DNA of 45,014 nt. Origin: a virus. The notes below the pieces were generated by a model that was given only the letters and a program-made list of their open reading frames with translations, did not search any database and was not told the DNA's origin. The DNA is taken from positions 1 to 45,014 of the IMG/VR virus record IMGVR_UViG_3300010399_000014; one strand, 5' to 3'. Within the stretch, counting starts at the first letter, position 1. Every line of letters starts with the position of its first letter. The translations under genes were made by a program, and so were the position numbers. Positions 1 to 6,402 of the stretch are shown piece after piece.

Positions 1-123
1 CGCCTACGGCTCCGACAGGCTACGCGTCGACGGACTACAAGTGCCGCCTGCCTGGCGCTTCGCGGACCGATTCGAGCGGCAGCCAGTATCTGATGCAAAT
101 CGAGACGGTGGACACAAGTAGCC
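1..123. repeat. Left copy of the 123-bp terminal overlap
   Basis: These bases are identical to the last 123 bases of the window (44892-45014). The tail-fibre reading frame runs through the overlap in phase from the right end to the left end. This shows that the contig is a circular or circularly permuted molecule written with an assembly overlap, and the unit length is 44,891 bp. A physical short terminal repeat is possible but less likely, because the overlap cuts through the middle of a gene and has the size of an assembler k-mer. Confidence 0.95.
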
Positions 124-491
124 TATACGTTTTGACGACTGGGACCAATACTACAACGACGGTTCAACTTGCAAGCGGGGCTATCGGCACCATTACGAGT
201 GGAACAAGTGTGGTTTATGCCGCAGTGTCCGTTGCGTCTGCCGTGCCTGTAGCGGTAGCGAAAAAAATCAATCTTATCGCCAGCACATTTGGCGGCTCGG
301 GGGTTCAATTGATTGCCGCCCCGAACGCCTCATATAGCGGATGGGATTCTTCCGCGCCGCCCCCATTGATGGCGTATGGCAGCAATCAGGATTCCTCATC
401 TGCGCAGTTCATCCTGGAAAGCAGCAATGTCTACTGCGCTTGCAATGGAGCTAGCAGCGGGTTGCTAAGTTGTTTCGGATGGGAGGAATAA
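1..491 (+). CDS. Tail fibre / receptor-binding protein, C-terminal part (continues from the right end of the window)
   Basis: This is the 3' part of the gene that starts at 43862. Joined across the circle (43862-44891 plus 1-491) it is 1521 nt and encodes 506 residues. In this part the first complete codon begins at base 3; the ATG at 93 is in the same frame but is internal. The segment is rich in Ser, Thr, Gly and Ala, as expected of a beta-rich distal fibre or receptor-binding domain, and ends in a Cys-containing stretch followed by GWEE. The DUF4376-type gene begins 1 nt after the stop, with an AGGAA-type ribosome site inside this gene's end. The receptor and the adhesin fold cannot be read from sequence alone. 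Confidence 0.85.
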   Translation, partial: PTAPTGYASTDYKCRLPGASRTDSSGSQYLMQIETVDTSSLYVLTTGTNTTTTVQLASGAIGTITSGTSVVYAAVSVASAVPVAVAKKINLIASTFGGSGVQLIAAPNASYSGWDSSAPPPLMAYGSNQDSSSAQFILESSNVYCACNGASSGLLSCFGWEE

Positions 492-492
492 A

Positions 493-912
493 ATGGGCTA
501 CGCAATCAACTCTACGCATACCGGATGGCGCGCCGTAGACTCCGCTGCAGACTTAGCTGCGAAAGAAACATTCAGCGCAGCGCTGCCCACACTGCCACCA
601 CCACCGCTGTCGTTGGTCGACGGCTACGCACAAGCTATCGCGCTACCCGTAACGATCACGACCCATGCTGGCGTGGCTAAGGTGTATCAGGCCGATGCAG
701 ACTCGCGCCAGAAAGTGCACGACATGCTCGCTGCGTATTCGCCAGCGGGCGCGCTTCCCGCCGATTTCTACTGGGTCGCTGCGGACAACACGCAAGTGCC
801 ATTCGTGCTGGCTGACTTGCAGGAGTTGGCCGCGGCGCTCGGCGCGCAGGGCTGGGCAGCGTTTCAGAAGCTGCAAACGCTCAAAGCACAAGGCGCGACG
901 ATCTGGGCGTGA
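493..912 (+). CDS. DUF4376-like tail fibre accessory protein
   Basis: 139 residues. The protein has a short N-terminal region, a proline patch (LPPPPLS, about residues 34-40), then a helical C-terminal domain with the pattern of DUF4376, a domain common in fibre-associated and fibre-assembly proteins of tailed phages (family assignment from memory). It lies directly behind the tail fibre gene with a 1-nt gap and a good ribosome site (GGGAGGAATAAA before the ATG). A role in folding or attaching the fibre is inferred from this position. No enzyme motif is visible. Confidence 0.7.
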   Translation: MGYAINSTHTGWRAVDSAADLAAKETFSAALPTLPPPPLSLVDGYAQAIALPVTITTHAGVAKVYQADADSRQKVHDMLAAYSPAGALPADFYWVAADNTQVPFVLADLQELAAALGAQGWAAFQKLQTLKAQGATIWA

Positions 913-978
913 CGGTTAATTTGTAACAAAAATAGCGGCCTCGCGCCTAGCGCGCTAACATATCGCGACGAGTGACAC

Positions 979-1260
979 ATGAGGAAAGAAATGACGCTGG
1001 ATGACTTCGCGCGAGAAGCCGCCGCGATCGCGCTCACGAGCAAAGCTTACGTCGTGGGCGGGGCCGCCGGGCTGCTCGCGTGGGCCATGTCGCTCAATTG
1101 GCTGGGCTTGGGCAGCGTGGTCATTGCCGCGCTCGGCCTGGGTGCGAATATCTACTTTCTCTGGCGTCGTGATCGGCGCGAAGAACGCGAACTCGCATCC
1201 CGCCTGCGCCTGAACAAGTTGGAAAGCGACGCGCTGCGCCGCGAGCAACGGAGCACCTGA
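979..1260 (+). CDS. Holin (two transmembrane segments, two possible starts)
   Basis: Small membrane protein expected to open the inner membrane so that the downstream endolysin can reach peptidoglycan. Two hydrophobic segments are visible (about residues 23-39 and 44-62 of the 93-residue form), followed by a highly charged, Arg-rich cytoplasmic tail, as in two-TM holins. Two in-frame ATGs exist, 979 and 991. The second has the better ribosome site (GAGGAAAG at 981-988) and gives 89 residues. The longer form adds Met-Arg-Lys-Glu, net +1 charge, which resembles the antiholin/holin start pair of lambda S. The stop overlaps the endolysin start by one base. Holin identity rests on size, topology and position; no catalytic motif exists for this class. 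Confidence 0.8.
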   Translation: MRKEMTLDDFAREAAAIALTSKAYVVGGAAGLLAWAMSLNWLGLGSVVIAALGLGANIYFLWRRDRREERELASRLRLNKLESDALRREQRST

Positions 1261-1751
1261 TGCCCGTTATCACGGCTGCCGAAGCTGGAAGCGCCAACCG
1301 GTGCGCCTTTCTGGACATGATCGCCTGGAGCGAGATTGGCCCGGCGCTCCTGACCGCATCCGACGACGGATATGACGTCATGGTCGGGTCGACTCCGCAA
1401 CACCCGCTGCTATTCACCGACTACACGCGCCATCCGGGCGTCCTGAACGCGCAGCTAAACTCCACGGCAGCCGGCCGTTACCAGTTGCTGTACCGGTACT
1501 GGCTGGCTTATCAGCGCTCGCTCGGGCTGCCCGACTTTTCGCCCTTGTCGCAAGACAAGATCGCACTGCAGCAGATCCGCGAACGCGGTGCGCTTGCACA
1601 CATCGACGGCGGCTATTTCGCGCTCGCCGTGGGCGCCTGCTCGTCGATCTGGGCCAGCCTGCCGGGCAACTCGTACAAGCAGCATACGAACGACTTGCAG
1701 TCGCTACAGCGCGCTTATCAGGGCGCGGGCGGCACGCTGGCCATCAACTGA
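1260..1751 (+). CDS. Endolysin, lambda R-type lytic transglycosylase
   Basis: 163 residues, close to the 158 of lambda R. It cleaves the MurNAc-GlcNAc backbone of peptidoglycan. The protein aligns along its length with lambda R: a FLDMIAWSE block with the catalytic Glu at residue 25, GYDVMVG, LFTDYTRHPG, the STAAGRYQLL segment, then LSQDKIALQQI and a C-terminal SSIWASLPG block. No signal peptide or SAR sequence is present, so export should depend on a pore-forming holin, consistent with the gene directly upstream, whose stop codon overlaps this start by one base. Confidence 0.95.
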   Translation: MPVITAAEAGSANRCAFLDMIAWSEIGPALLTASDDGYDVMVGSTPQHPLLFTDYTRHPGVLNAQLNSTAAGRYQLLYRYWLAYQRSLGLPDFSPLSQDKIALQQIRERGALAHIDGGYFALAVGACSSIWASLPGNSYKQHTNDLQSLQRAYQGAGGTLAIN

Positions 1752-1763
1752 TCCGGAGCTGTC

Positions 1764-2132
1764 ATGCCCATCATCAAACACCTGATCGACGCGGCCCGCG
1801 GCAAGCACCCCTTGAGCGCAAAACGCTCGAGCCATTGGCCGACTGTGCGCAAGCAGCATCTACAGCTGCATCCGACGTGCGAACTGTGCGGCGGCGGCGC
1901 AAAGTTGGAAGTGCACCACAAGCGGCCGTTTCACCTGCACCCCGAACTGGAACTAGATCCCGCGAACCTGATCACCCTTTGCGAAGCGGGTAAAGACGGC
2001 GTAAACTGTCATTTACTTTTCGGCCATCTGGGCAACTTCAAGAGCTTCAACGTGTCGGTGGACACAGACGCCCAGACCTGGCACGAGAAAATCGCCAACC
2101 GGCCCACGGCCGAACAAGGAACCGGATCATGA
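1764..2132 (+). CDS. HNH endonuclease
   Basis: 122 residues with a compact HNH fold: CELCG (about residues 39-43), the VHHKRPFH histidine block (51-58), the conserved DPANLITLC segment (66-74) and a final NCHLLFGH. The four Cys and His residues expected for zinc and metal binding are present. The gene has a CGGAG ribosome site and sits between the endolysin and small lysis-region genes, not next to terminase where many phage HNH proteins act in packaging. It could be a free-standing homing nuclease or a packaging/DNA-processing enzyme; the sequence does not decide. Its stop overlaps the next start. Confidence 0.85.
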   Translation: MPIIKHLIDAARGKHPLSAKRSSHWPTVRKQHLQLHPTCELCGGGAKLEVHHKRPFHLHPELELDPANLITLCEAGKDGVNCHLLFGHLGNFKSFNVSVDTDAQTWHEKIANRPTAEQGTGS

Positions 2133-2341
2133 ACCAAACGTCTCCCGCCGCCACCGGCACCACGGGCGCGGCCGTCGCGGCCCTCGTCGCCATCCTGTCT
2201 ACCCTGAACGCGCATTGGAATTGGGGCATCAACCCCGACGGCTTGGCCGCGATCGCCGGCGGCATGCCCGTCGCAGCGCACTGGCTCGCGCAGCAATACG
2301 CGGCGCGCCAAGCCGCGAAAAACGTCAAGGCCGCAGCGTGA
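2129..2341 (+). CDS. Small membrane protein of the lysis region
   Basis: 70 residues with two hydrophobic stretches (about residues 14-28 and 38-53) and a basic C-terminus ending KNVKAAA. ATGA overlap with the HNH gene upstream and TGATG overlap with the lipoprotein gene downstream indicate translational coupling in one transcript. The size, two-segment layout and location among lysis genes fit a second holin, antiholin or other small lysis regulator, but there is no diagnostic motif. Ribosome site AAGGAA lies 6-11 nt before the ATG. Confidence 0.6.
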   Translation: MNQTSPAATGTTGAAVAALVAILSTLNAHWNWGINPDGLAAIAGGMPVAAHWLAQQYAARQAAKNVKAAA

Positions 2342-2661
2342 TGCTTATCCGCGCCGCAGTGGCCGCTTGCGCGTTGACCGCGTTGGCCGGCTGTGCGGGG
2401 CAGGCAACCTATCGCATACGCCCGTACCGAGTGCCAGGCAGTGGTGATCTGATCTGCTGCGAGGCCTTGGTTACGTCCAGTCGGGACGTCGCGCAGGTTA
2501 CCGTCCACGCCACAAAGACGCCCGACGGCGGGTACACACTCGATCTGACCGAGACGGGCATATCAGCCAGCGCGCCGATCCAGGCGCAAAACGGCGCGGT
2601 GTCCGCTGTCGCGGGCGCAGTTTCCAACACGGCCGCCGCTGCGGTCAAATTCATACCGTGA
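2341..2661 (+). CDS. Small lipoprotein (possible spanin-like protein)
   Basis: 106 residues from the ATG that overlaps the previous stop; an upstream in-frame ATG at 2215 lies inside the preceding gene and is unlikely. The N-terminus is a type II signal peptide with the lipobox LAGC (Cys at residue 20), so the mature protein should be anchored in the outer membrane. The last 20 or so residues are Ala/Val-rich and weakly hydrophobic. Because no Rz/Rz1 pair is seen, a unimolecular spanin is one possibility; the C-terminal segment is short for a membrane anchor, so this is only a suggestion. Confidence 0.6.
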   Translation: MLIRAAVAACALTALAGCAGQATYRIRPYRVPGSGDLICCEALVTSSRDVAQVTVHATKTPDGGYTLDLTETGISASAPIQAQNGAVSAVAGAVSNTAAAAVKFIP

Positions 2662-2669
2662 GGTCCAAC

Positions 2670-3068
2670 ATGAAAAGCGTCATTCGGGTTATCGTCGCGA
2701 CGTCAATCGTCGTGGCCGCCGCCGCGCTGGGCGGCTGCGCAACCACCACGCAAACGGCCGCGAAAGTGCAAGTGGCCGTGGCCAAGGCTTGCCCGATCGC
2801 CAAAGCGACCGTCACGGCGCTACAGGGCGTCCCGAATCTGTCGGCCAAGCTGCAAGCCGACTTGGCGCAAGCCGCCCCGCTCATCACGACCGCCTGCGCA
2901 GGCAATGCCACACTGGACACCACGACCGCGCAGTCGCTCGTGCAGACCGGCATTCCCGCCATGATCGCCGACGTGCAAGCTTCCGGCATGGCCGAATCGA
3001 CCAAGCAAACCGTGGTCGGCGCGCTGACCGCGACGAGCATCGTTTTGCAGGTCGCGTTGGCGCAGTAG
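2670..3068 (+). CDS. Lipoprotein of the lysis region
   Basis: 132 residues. An in-frame GTG at 2658 exists, but the ATG at 2670 has GAGGT at a good distance and places the signal peptide correctly: two basic residues, a long hydrophobic core, and the lipobox LGGC with Cys at residue 23. The mature part is Ala/Thr/Val-rich with two further cysteines (near residues 41 and 79) and looks largely helical. Together with the previous gene it gives two consecutive lipoproteins downstream of the endolysin. Function unknown; outer-membrane disruption or superinfection exclusion would both fit the location. Confidence 0.6.
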   Translation: MKSVIRVIVATSIVVAAAALGGCATTTQTAAKVQVAVAKACPIAKATVTALQGVPNLSAKLQADLAQAAPLITTACAGNATLDTTTAQSLVQTGIPAMIADVQASGMAESTKQTVVGALTATSIVLQVALAQ

Positions 3069-3072
3069 TCGC

Positions 3073-3495
3073 ATGGCGCAGTTTCACACGCCGCTGATCG
3101 TCGAAAACGTCAGTGACACGGACGCGGACGGGCGCGGGATCTGGCGCCTGCGGCAAATGTTTGTCTACGAGTCAGACCTGCTGGGCCGACTTGTCATCAT
3201 CGAACAGGGCTTTCTGACTGACTACGCGAGCGTGCCGCGCGCGCCTTTCGCGTATTGGTTGTTGGGCGATACCGCGCACAAAGCGGCCGTCGTTCACGAT
3301 TGGCTTTACCACCACCACGAAGTCTGCGACGAGCGCACTGCAAACCGCGTATTTTTGGAGGCCTGCGCGGTGACGCGTATCCCGGCCTGGCGCCGGTGGC
3401 TGCTTTATCTTGGCGTCATGCTTGGGGGTCGTTCCAGCTGGCAGGAAGACGGTCGTAGTGATGGCCATCGGATTGTCGACGGCCGCATCGTCTAA
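3073..3495 (+). CDS. DUF1353 family protein
   Basis: 140 residues. The DUF1353 signature is clear: GFLTDYASVPRAP (about residues 46-58), then a KAAVVHDWLYHH block (about 74-85) and a helical C-terminal half. DUF1353 proteins are common in phages near lysis or tail genes and have no established biochemical function. The gene is the last of the long rightward arm and overlaps the convergent RusA gene by 4 bp, with no terminator between them. No convincing ribosome site is seen before the ATG; it begins 4 nt after the previous stop. Confidence 0.8.
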   Translation: MAQFHTPLIVENVSDTDADGRGIWRLRQMFVYESDLLGRLVIIEQGFLTDYASVPRAPFAYWLLGDTAHKAAVVHDWLYHHHEVCDERTANRVFLEACAVTRIPAWRRWLLYLGVMLGGRSSWQEDGRSDGHRIVDGRIV

Positions 3496-3869
3496 CGGGC
3501 GATTTCGCGGATCTCGATGGTGACGCGCCCGCGCCCTGCATCCGGCGCGCCGCGATAGACGTGTCCCACGTCGATCTGCGAGTCGTCCAACCACACGCGC
3601 TCCTTCGTCAGAAAGTCGCACAGCAGCTTTTCCCGGTTGAAAATGTCCCACGCTTTGGCGCCCATGGCGGCGGGCGCGTGCAATGTAATGGCTACCTCCA
3701 AGCGCCCGCGCAGCGGTGGCGTTACGCGGCCCGCAGGCAGCGCGTTGTGGGCGGCTTTGAGCCACGCACGGGCTTGTGCCGACAATACGACGCGCGCCGC
3801 CACGGCGCGCCAGATCGCGTTGACAGAAGGCGGAAAGGGTAGCGTGTAAGTGTGCGGCATAAACGACAC
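3492..3869 (-). CDS. rusA: RusA-type Holliday junction resolvase
   Basis: 125 residues. RusA enzymes are homodimeric endonucleases that cut four-way DNA junctions, here probably to process replication or recombination intermediates before packaging. Visible family features: PFPPSVNAIWR near the N-terminus, then WDIFNREKLLCDFL and WLDDSQIDVG (about residues 72-102), which carry the acidic residues that bind metal. The frame starts at a GTG (3869), with an in-frame ATG three codons later (3860); neither has a strong ribosome site, and a perfect hairpin ends exactly at the GTG. It is third in the leftward arm after the DUF2800 and DUF2815 genes. Confidence 0.9.
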   Translation of the reverse strand: MSFMPHTYTLPFPPSVNAIWRAVAARVVLSAQARAWLKAAHNALPAGRVTPPLRGRLEVAITLHAPAAMGAKAWDIFNREKLLCDFLTKERVWLDDSQIDVGHVYRGAPDAGRGRVTIEIREIAR

Positions 3870-3894
3870 GGGCCGCTAATATTGTCAGCGGCCC
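3870..3894 (-). promoter_or_regulatory. Hairpin abutting the RusA start codon
   Basis: A perfect 8-bp inverted repeat (GGGCCGCT / AGCGGCCC, 9-nt loop) lies between the stop of the DUF2815 gene and the GTG start of RusA. It has no following T-run on the minus strand, so it is not a classical terminator. Lying against the start codon it could limit RusA translation or stabilise the upstream message. Function is inferred. Confidence 0.5.
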
Positions 3895-3913
3895 GCGAGG
3901 TCAGTACGTCAGA

Positions 3914-4579
3914 CTACGCAGCAGGCTGCGCGAAGGGATTGGCCGCGGCCGCACCTTGAGCGAAGGGATTGGCCGCACTCGCCGGCGTGTTAGCCGGGGC
4001 CGGGGCTGCTGCGGGCGATTGGCTGGCGGGCGCGGGTGCTGCCGCCTTGGGGTCGGCGAACTTGGCGAAAGCGCTGGCCGAATCATTGCCGATCGACAGA
4101 CGCTCGCCGCCTTGACCTGCGTCCATGATGCCGGCCAAGTTGAACGATACGCCGCGGCCGCCTTGCGGGTGGGTCCACGGGAAAGCCGTCAGATTGGCGC
4201 GCACGCGCTTGCCCGCGTAGAACGTGGACTTGATGGCGGCTTGTCCATCGGGCGCGTCTTGGCGCAGTTGTTCGCCTTTGGCGCTGTACACCTCGGGGGC
4301 GAAGCGCGTCACGGCTCGGATGATGAACCAATCGACCGGAATGCCGGGCAACGGTTTTTTGCGGGCGCTATTGCGCTCGACGCCGACTTGGACATCGGGG
4401 TGCAGGCCGCCGAACAGACTTTGCGCAGCAGCCTGCGCAATAGCTTGCAGGTCGTTGCCGGCTTCGGGCGCCATGGCCAGAAGCGCGAAGAACTCCAGCG
4501 GATTGCCGGCCTTGAGCTTGTTGGCCTGGGGCGTCGCAAGCGCAAAATGGGTGAGAATGGCGATGTGATCGGAAATCAT
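3914..4579 (-). CDS. DUF2815 single-stranded DNA-binding protein
   Basis: 221 residues from the ATG at 4579 (AAAGGT ribosome site); a longer in-frame extension is not supported. The protein matches the DUF2815 family of phage ssDNA-binding proteins, here directly downstream of a DUF2800 nuclease, its usual partner. The body includes KKPLPGIPVDWFIIRAVTRF and an RVRANLTAFPWTHPQGGRGVSFNLAGI segment. The last 45 or so residues are an Ala/Pro-rich linker with two NPFAQ repeats encoded by a duplicated DNA stretch. Instead of the acidic tip typical of many SSB proteins the tail ends in PAA. It should coat ssDNA during phage replication. Confidence 0.8.
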   Translation of the reverse strand: MISDHIAILTHFALATPQANKLKAGNPLEFFALLAMAPEAGNDLQAIAQAAAQSLFGGLHPDVQVGVERNSARKKPLPGIPVDWFIIRAVTRFAPEVYSAKGEQLRQDAPDGQAAIKSTFYAGKRVRANLTAFPWTHPQGGRGVSFNLAGIMDAGQGGERLSIGNDSASAFAKFADPKAAAPAPASQSPAAAPAPANTPASAANPFAQGAAAANPFAQPAA

Positions 4580-4628
4580 AGTAGTACCTTTAAAAGTGAC
4601 TGAAAAAGTGCGCAACGCACCCTGAATA

Positions 4629-5825
4629 CTACTCGCCCTTAACCTGGGCGTCAACGATATTTGAATATTTTTTGAATAACTTGGCGATCTGCGACGGCGT
4701 GCCGGGATCGACTAATTTGATGGACCGCGTGGGCGACCCGCGCGCGATGAGTTCGTCACGCGCGAAAGCGGGCAGCTTGTCGAACACCGTGCTGAGCGCT
4801 TTCGGCTCGAGTAGATCGGTGCGGCCCATGGCCAGCAACGTTAGCGTGACCTGCGCGTCGTCTTTCCACTTGCGCCGGCCGTCGGATGTCGTCACCTGCA
4901 AGCGCGCGTGGCCGGCCTGAGCCAGCAACTCGATGCGTTCTTCGACGTCTTCCCAGAAACCCTTGAAAGCGCTACGGGCCGCCCACAACTGCACGACTTC
5001 ATCGTCTGTCATGCTGTGCAAACTACGCTCTCCGGTGTAAACGGCGAGCGCTGCAGCCGCAGCATTGTGCGTGCGCGGGCATATCGGCTTGGCGCGGCAA
5101 TACCTGCACCAATCGCCGGCGTTGGGGTTCTGGCCCGTCGCGGCGTCCACTGCGGCCACCTCACGCCTGAGTTTGTTGCGCTCGGCCGGCAACCAGTCCG
5201 ACGTGAACATCTCGGATTGGCCGGCCAATCCGATCACGCGCCGCGGCTGGAAAATGGCAACGCAAAGCTCGGCAGGTTCCAGCCCGAACGTCTCGGCCCC
5301 CGCAACCACATAGGCCGCCAACTGCTCGTTTGTGTTTTCGGCGTCGCCTACCGCGACGTCCTCGAAACCGTACTTGTAGTCGACCACGACTAGGCGCCGC
5401 AACTCCGGCAGCCACACCAGGCAATCGGCCGTGCCGAATAACTGCGGGTGAATCGACGGGATAGCTACGCGCTGCTCGATCGTGACGTGCGCCGCAGCCC
5501 CTGCCGGGATTAGCCCGCGAATGAACTCGACGTAAGCGCGCCCGTGCCGACGCATGTCCTCATTCCACGCCTCGGGCGTACGTCCTTTGAGATTGAGGCC
5601 TTCGGTGACGGGAATGTCCAGCGGATCACCAGGAAGCGCGCCGGGCAGCCCGAACGCTTGCCGCACATAAAACTCGGCCACCGAATGCGCGGCCGTCCCT
5701 TCGGCCGCGTAAGGCGAGGTCTTGTCGGCGAAGCCGGCAGAAAGCAAGACGCTATCGGGGCAGTTCTTCCAGCGCTTGCGCGCCGAGAACGACAATTTGG
5801 AATGCACGACGGCGGGATTTGACAT
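4629..5825 (-). CDS. DUF2800 family nuclease (PD-(D/E)XK, Fe-S cluster type)
   Basis: 398 residues from the ATG at 5825. A longer frame from 5858 is unlikely because that ATG lies inside the predicted -10 box. DUF2800 proteins are Cas4/AddB-like exonucleases. Visible here: LSFSARKRWKNCPDS at the N-terminus with the first cluster Cys, AAEGTAAHSVAEFY, the core motif VVVDYKYGFEDVAVGDAEN (catalytic Asp and Lys), and the cysteine group CRYCRAKPICP, which completes a four-Cys Fe-S site. It is first in the leftward arm from copy A and probably works with DUF2815 and RusA in replication-linked recombination. Confidence 0.85.
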   Translation of the reverse strand: MSNPAVVHSKLSFSARKRWKNCPDSVLLSAGFADKTSPYAAEGTAAHSVAEFYVRQAFGLPGALPGDPLDIPVTEGLNLKGRTPEAWNEDMRRHGRAYVEFIRGLIPAGAAAHVTIEQRVAIPSIHPQLFGTADCLVWLPELRRLVVVDYKYGFEDVAVGDAENTNEQLAAYVVAGAETFGLEPAELCVAIFQPRRVIGLAGQSEMFTSDWLPAERNKLRREVAAVDAATGQNPNAGDWCRYCRAKPICPRTHNAAAAALAVYTGERSLHSMTDDEVVQLWAARSAFKGFWEDVEERIELLAQAGHARLQVTTSDGRRKWKDDAQVTLTLLAMGRTDLLEPKALSTVFDKLPAFARDELIARGSPTRSIKLVDPGTPSQIAKLFKKYSNIVDAQVKGE

Positions 5826-5853
5826 GGCGGACTCACGTGGCGAATGAACCGCA

Positions 5854-5882
5854 ATCATAACAGCCTATCACGCAAAAGTAAA
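5854..5882 (-). promoter_or_regulatory. Predicted sigma70-type promoter for the DUF2800-DUF2815-rusA arm
   Basis: On the minus strand TTTACT and TATGAT are separated by exactly 17 nt. The -10 box covers the ATG at 5858, and transcription would start near 5847, giving a 22-nt leader before the ATG at 5825. The same TTTAC(A/T)-17-TATGAT arrangement occurs at 38772-38800. It lies just outside the left edge of repeat copy A. Confidence 0.55.
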
Positions 5883-6051
5883 TAAACGGCGACGCGGGAC
5901 GGTACGGACGACAACCCGGAAAGTACGGAGGATCCTCCGTAAAGTCCTCCGTAAAGCGTGTCCGAACGTCAATTCCATGACTAAACGTAATGGTGCGTTG
6001 CAGCGTAAAAATGTTGCTAATTGTAAGAATCGACCATTTTACGGACGACAT

Positions 6052-6089
6052 TCCGTTGATGTTCCGTTAATCTTCCGTACTTCCTCCGT
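6052..6089 (+). repeat. Helically phased TCCGT array
   Basis: TCCGT occurs at 6052, 6063, 6074 and 6085, an exact 11-bp period, each preceded by T or C and followed by T or A. One-turn spacing places the sites on one face of the helix, as in operator or iteron arrays bound by an oligomerising protein. All four copies are intact in repeat copy B (30779-30816). Confidence 0.7.
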
Positions 6090-6130
6090 ATTGTCCCTTA
6101 TTTATATTCCTTCCTCCTACTCTACTCTAA

Positions 6131-6194
6131 CCTATTGATATTATTATATTTATTATAGATAGATAGATAGTAATAGAGATAAGATAAGAGTGAG
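6131..6194. other. AT-rich block between motif clusters (possible unwinding element)
   Basis: This 64-bp stretch contains only a few G or C bases and includes a run of GATA tetranucleotides near 6157-6170. It is flanked by the phased TCCGT array on one side and by two ACGGA sites (6196, 6205) on the other. The arrangement resembles a DNA-unwinding element of an iteron origin. The same block, with one change, is in copy B. Confidence 0.45.
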
Positions 6195-6239
6195 TACGGA
6201 GGATACGGAAGAGAATATAGGTAAAAAACTATCCAGGAC

Positions 6240-6279
6240 GCAAAAGTGAATTTAGTAGGGGTACTAAATCCATTTTCGC
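6240..6279 (+). promoter_or_regulatory. Conserved 40-nt hairpin in the repeat element
   Basis: An inner perfect stem ATTTAGTA / TACTAAAT closes a GGGG loop (6250-6269) and is extended outward by a further, imperfect 10-bp stem. In copy B one base differs, turning a G-C pair into a G-U pair on the plus-strand RNA, so the fold is kept as RNA. This suggests a structured leader for rightward transcripts, or a DNA cruciform at an origin. It lacks a T-run and is not a typical terminator. Confidence 0.45.
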
Positions 6280-6402
6280 ATTACCGAGAAAGTGTGGCGA
6301 CAAGTCTCCTCCGTTAAATGGTTTGTAAACTGTGCAATGGCTATCAGTTGGTCAGCATTCATAGTTTCCTTCTATTTTACTTTTAGCTAACATCCGGGCA
6401 AT

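Larger units (their letters stand above)
5900..6330. repeat. 431-bp divergent intergenic element, copy A (candidate origin / control region)
   Basis: Non-coding, AT-rich stretch repeated at 30627-31057 with 12 substitutions and no net insertion or deletion by my alignment. It holds 12 ACGGA/TCCGT cores, an 18-bp palindrome TACGGAGGATCCTCCGTA (5924-5941), a 12-bp tandem repeat (5933-5956), four TCCGT sites at 11-bp spacing (6052-6089), a very AT-rich block (6131-6194) and a 40-nt hairpin (6240-6279). Direct iterons beside an AT-rich block next to the primase-helicase gene suggest a replication origin; the position between divergent arms suggests transcriptional control. Both could hold. Short frames inside it do not look like genes. 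Confidence 0.9.

Noticed and set aside
5833-6051. 72-residue minus-strand frame in the repeat element
   Set aside because: It covers the predicted promoter and part of the non-coding element, has no ribosome site, and is not kept as a matched frame in copy B.
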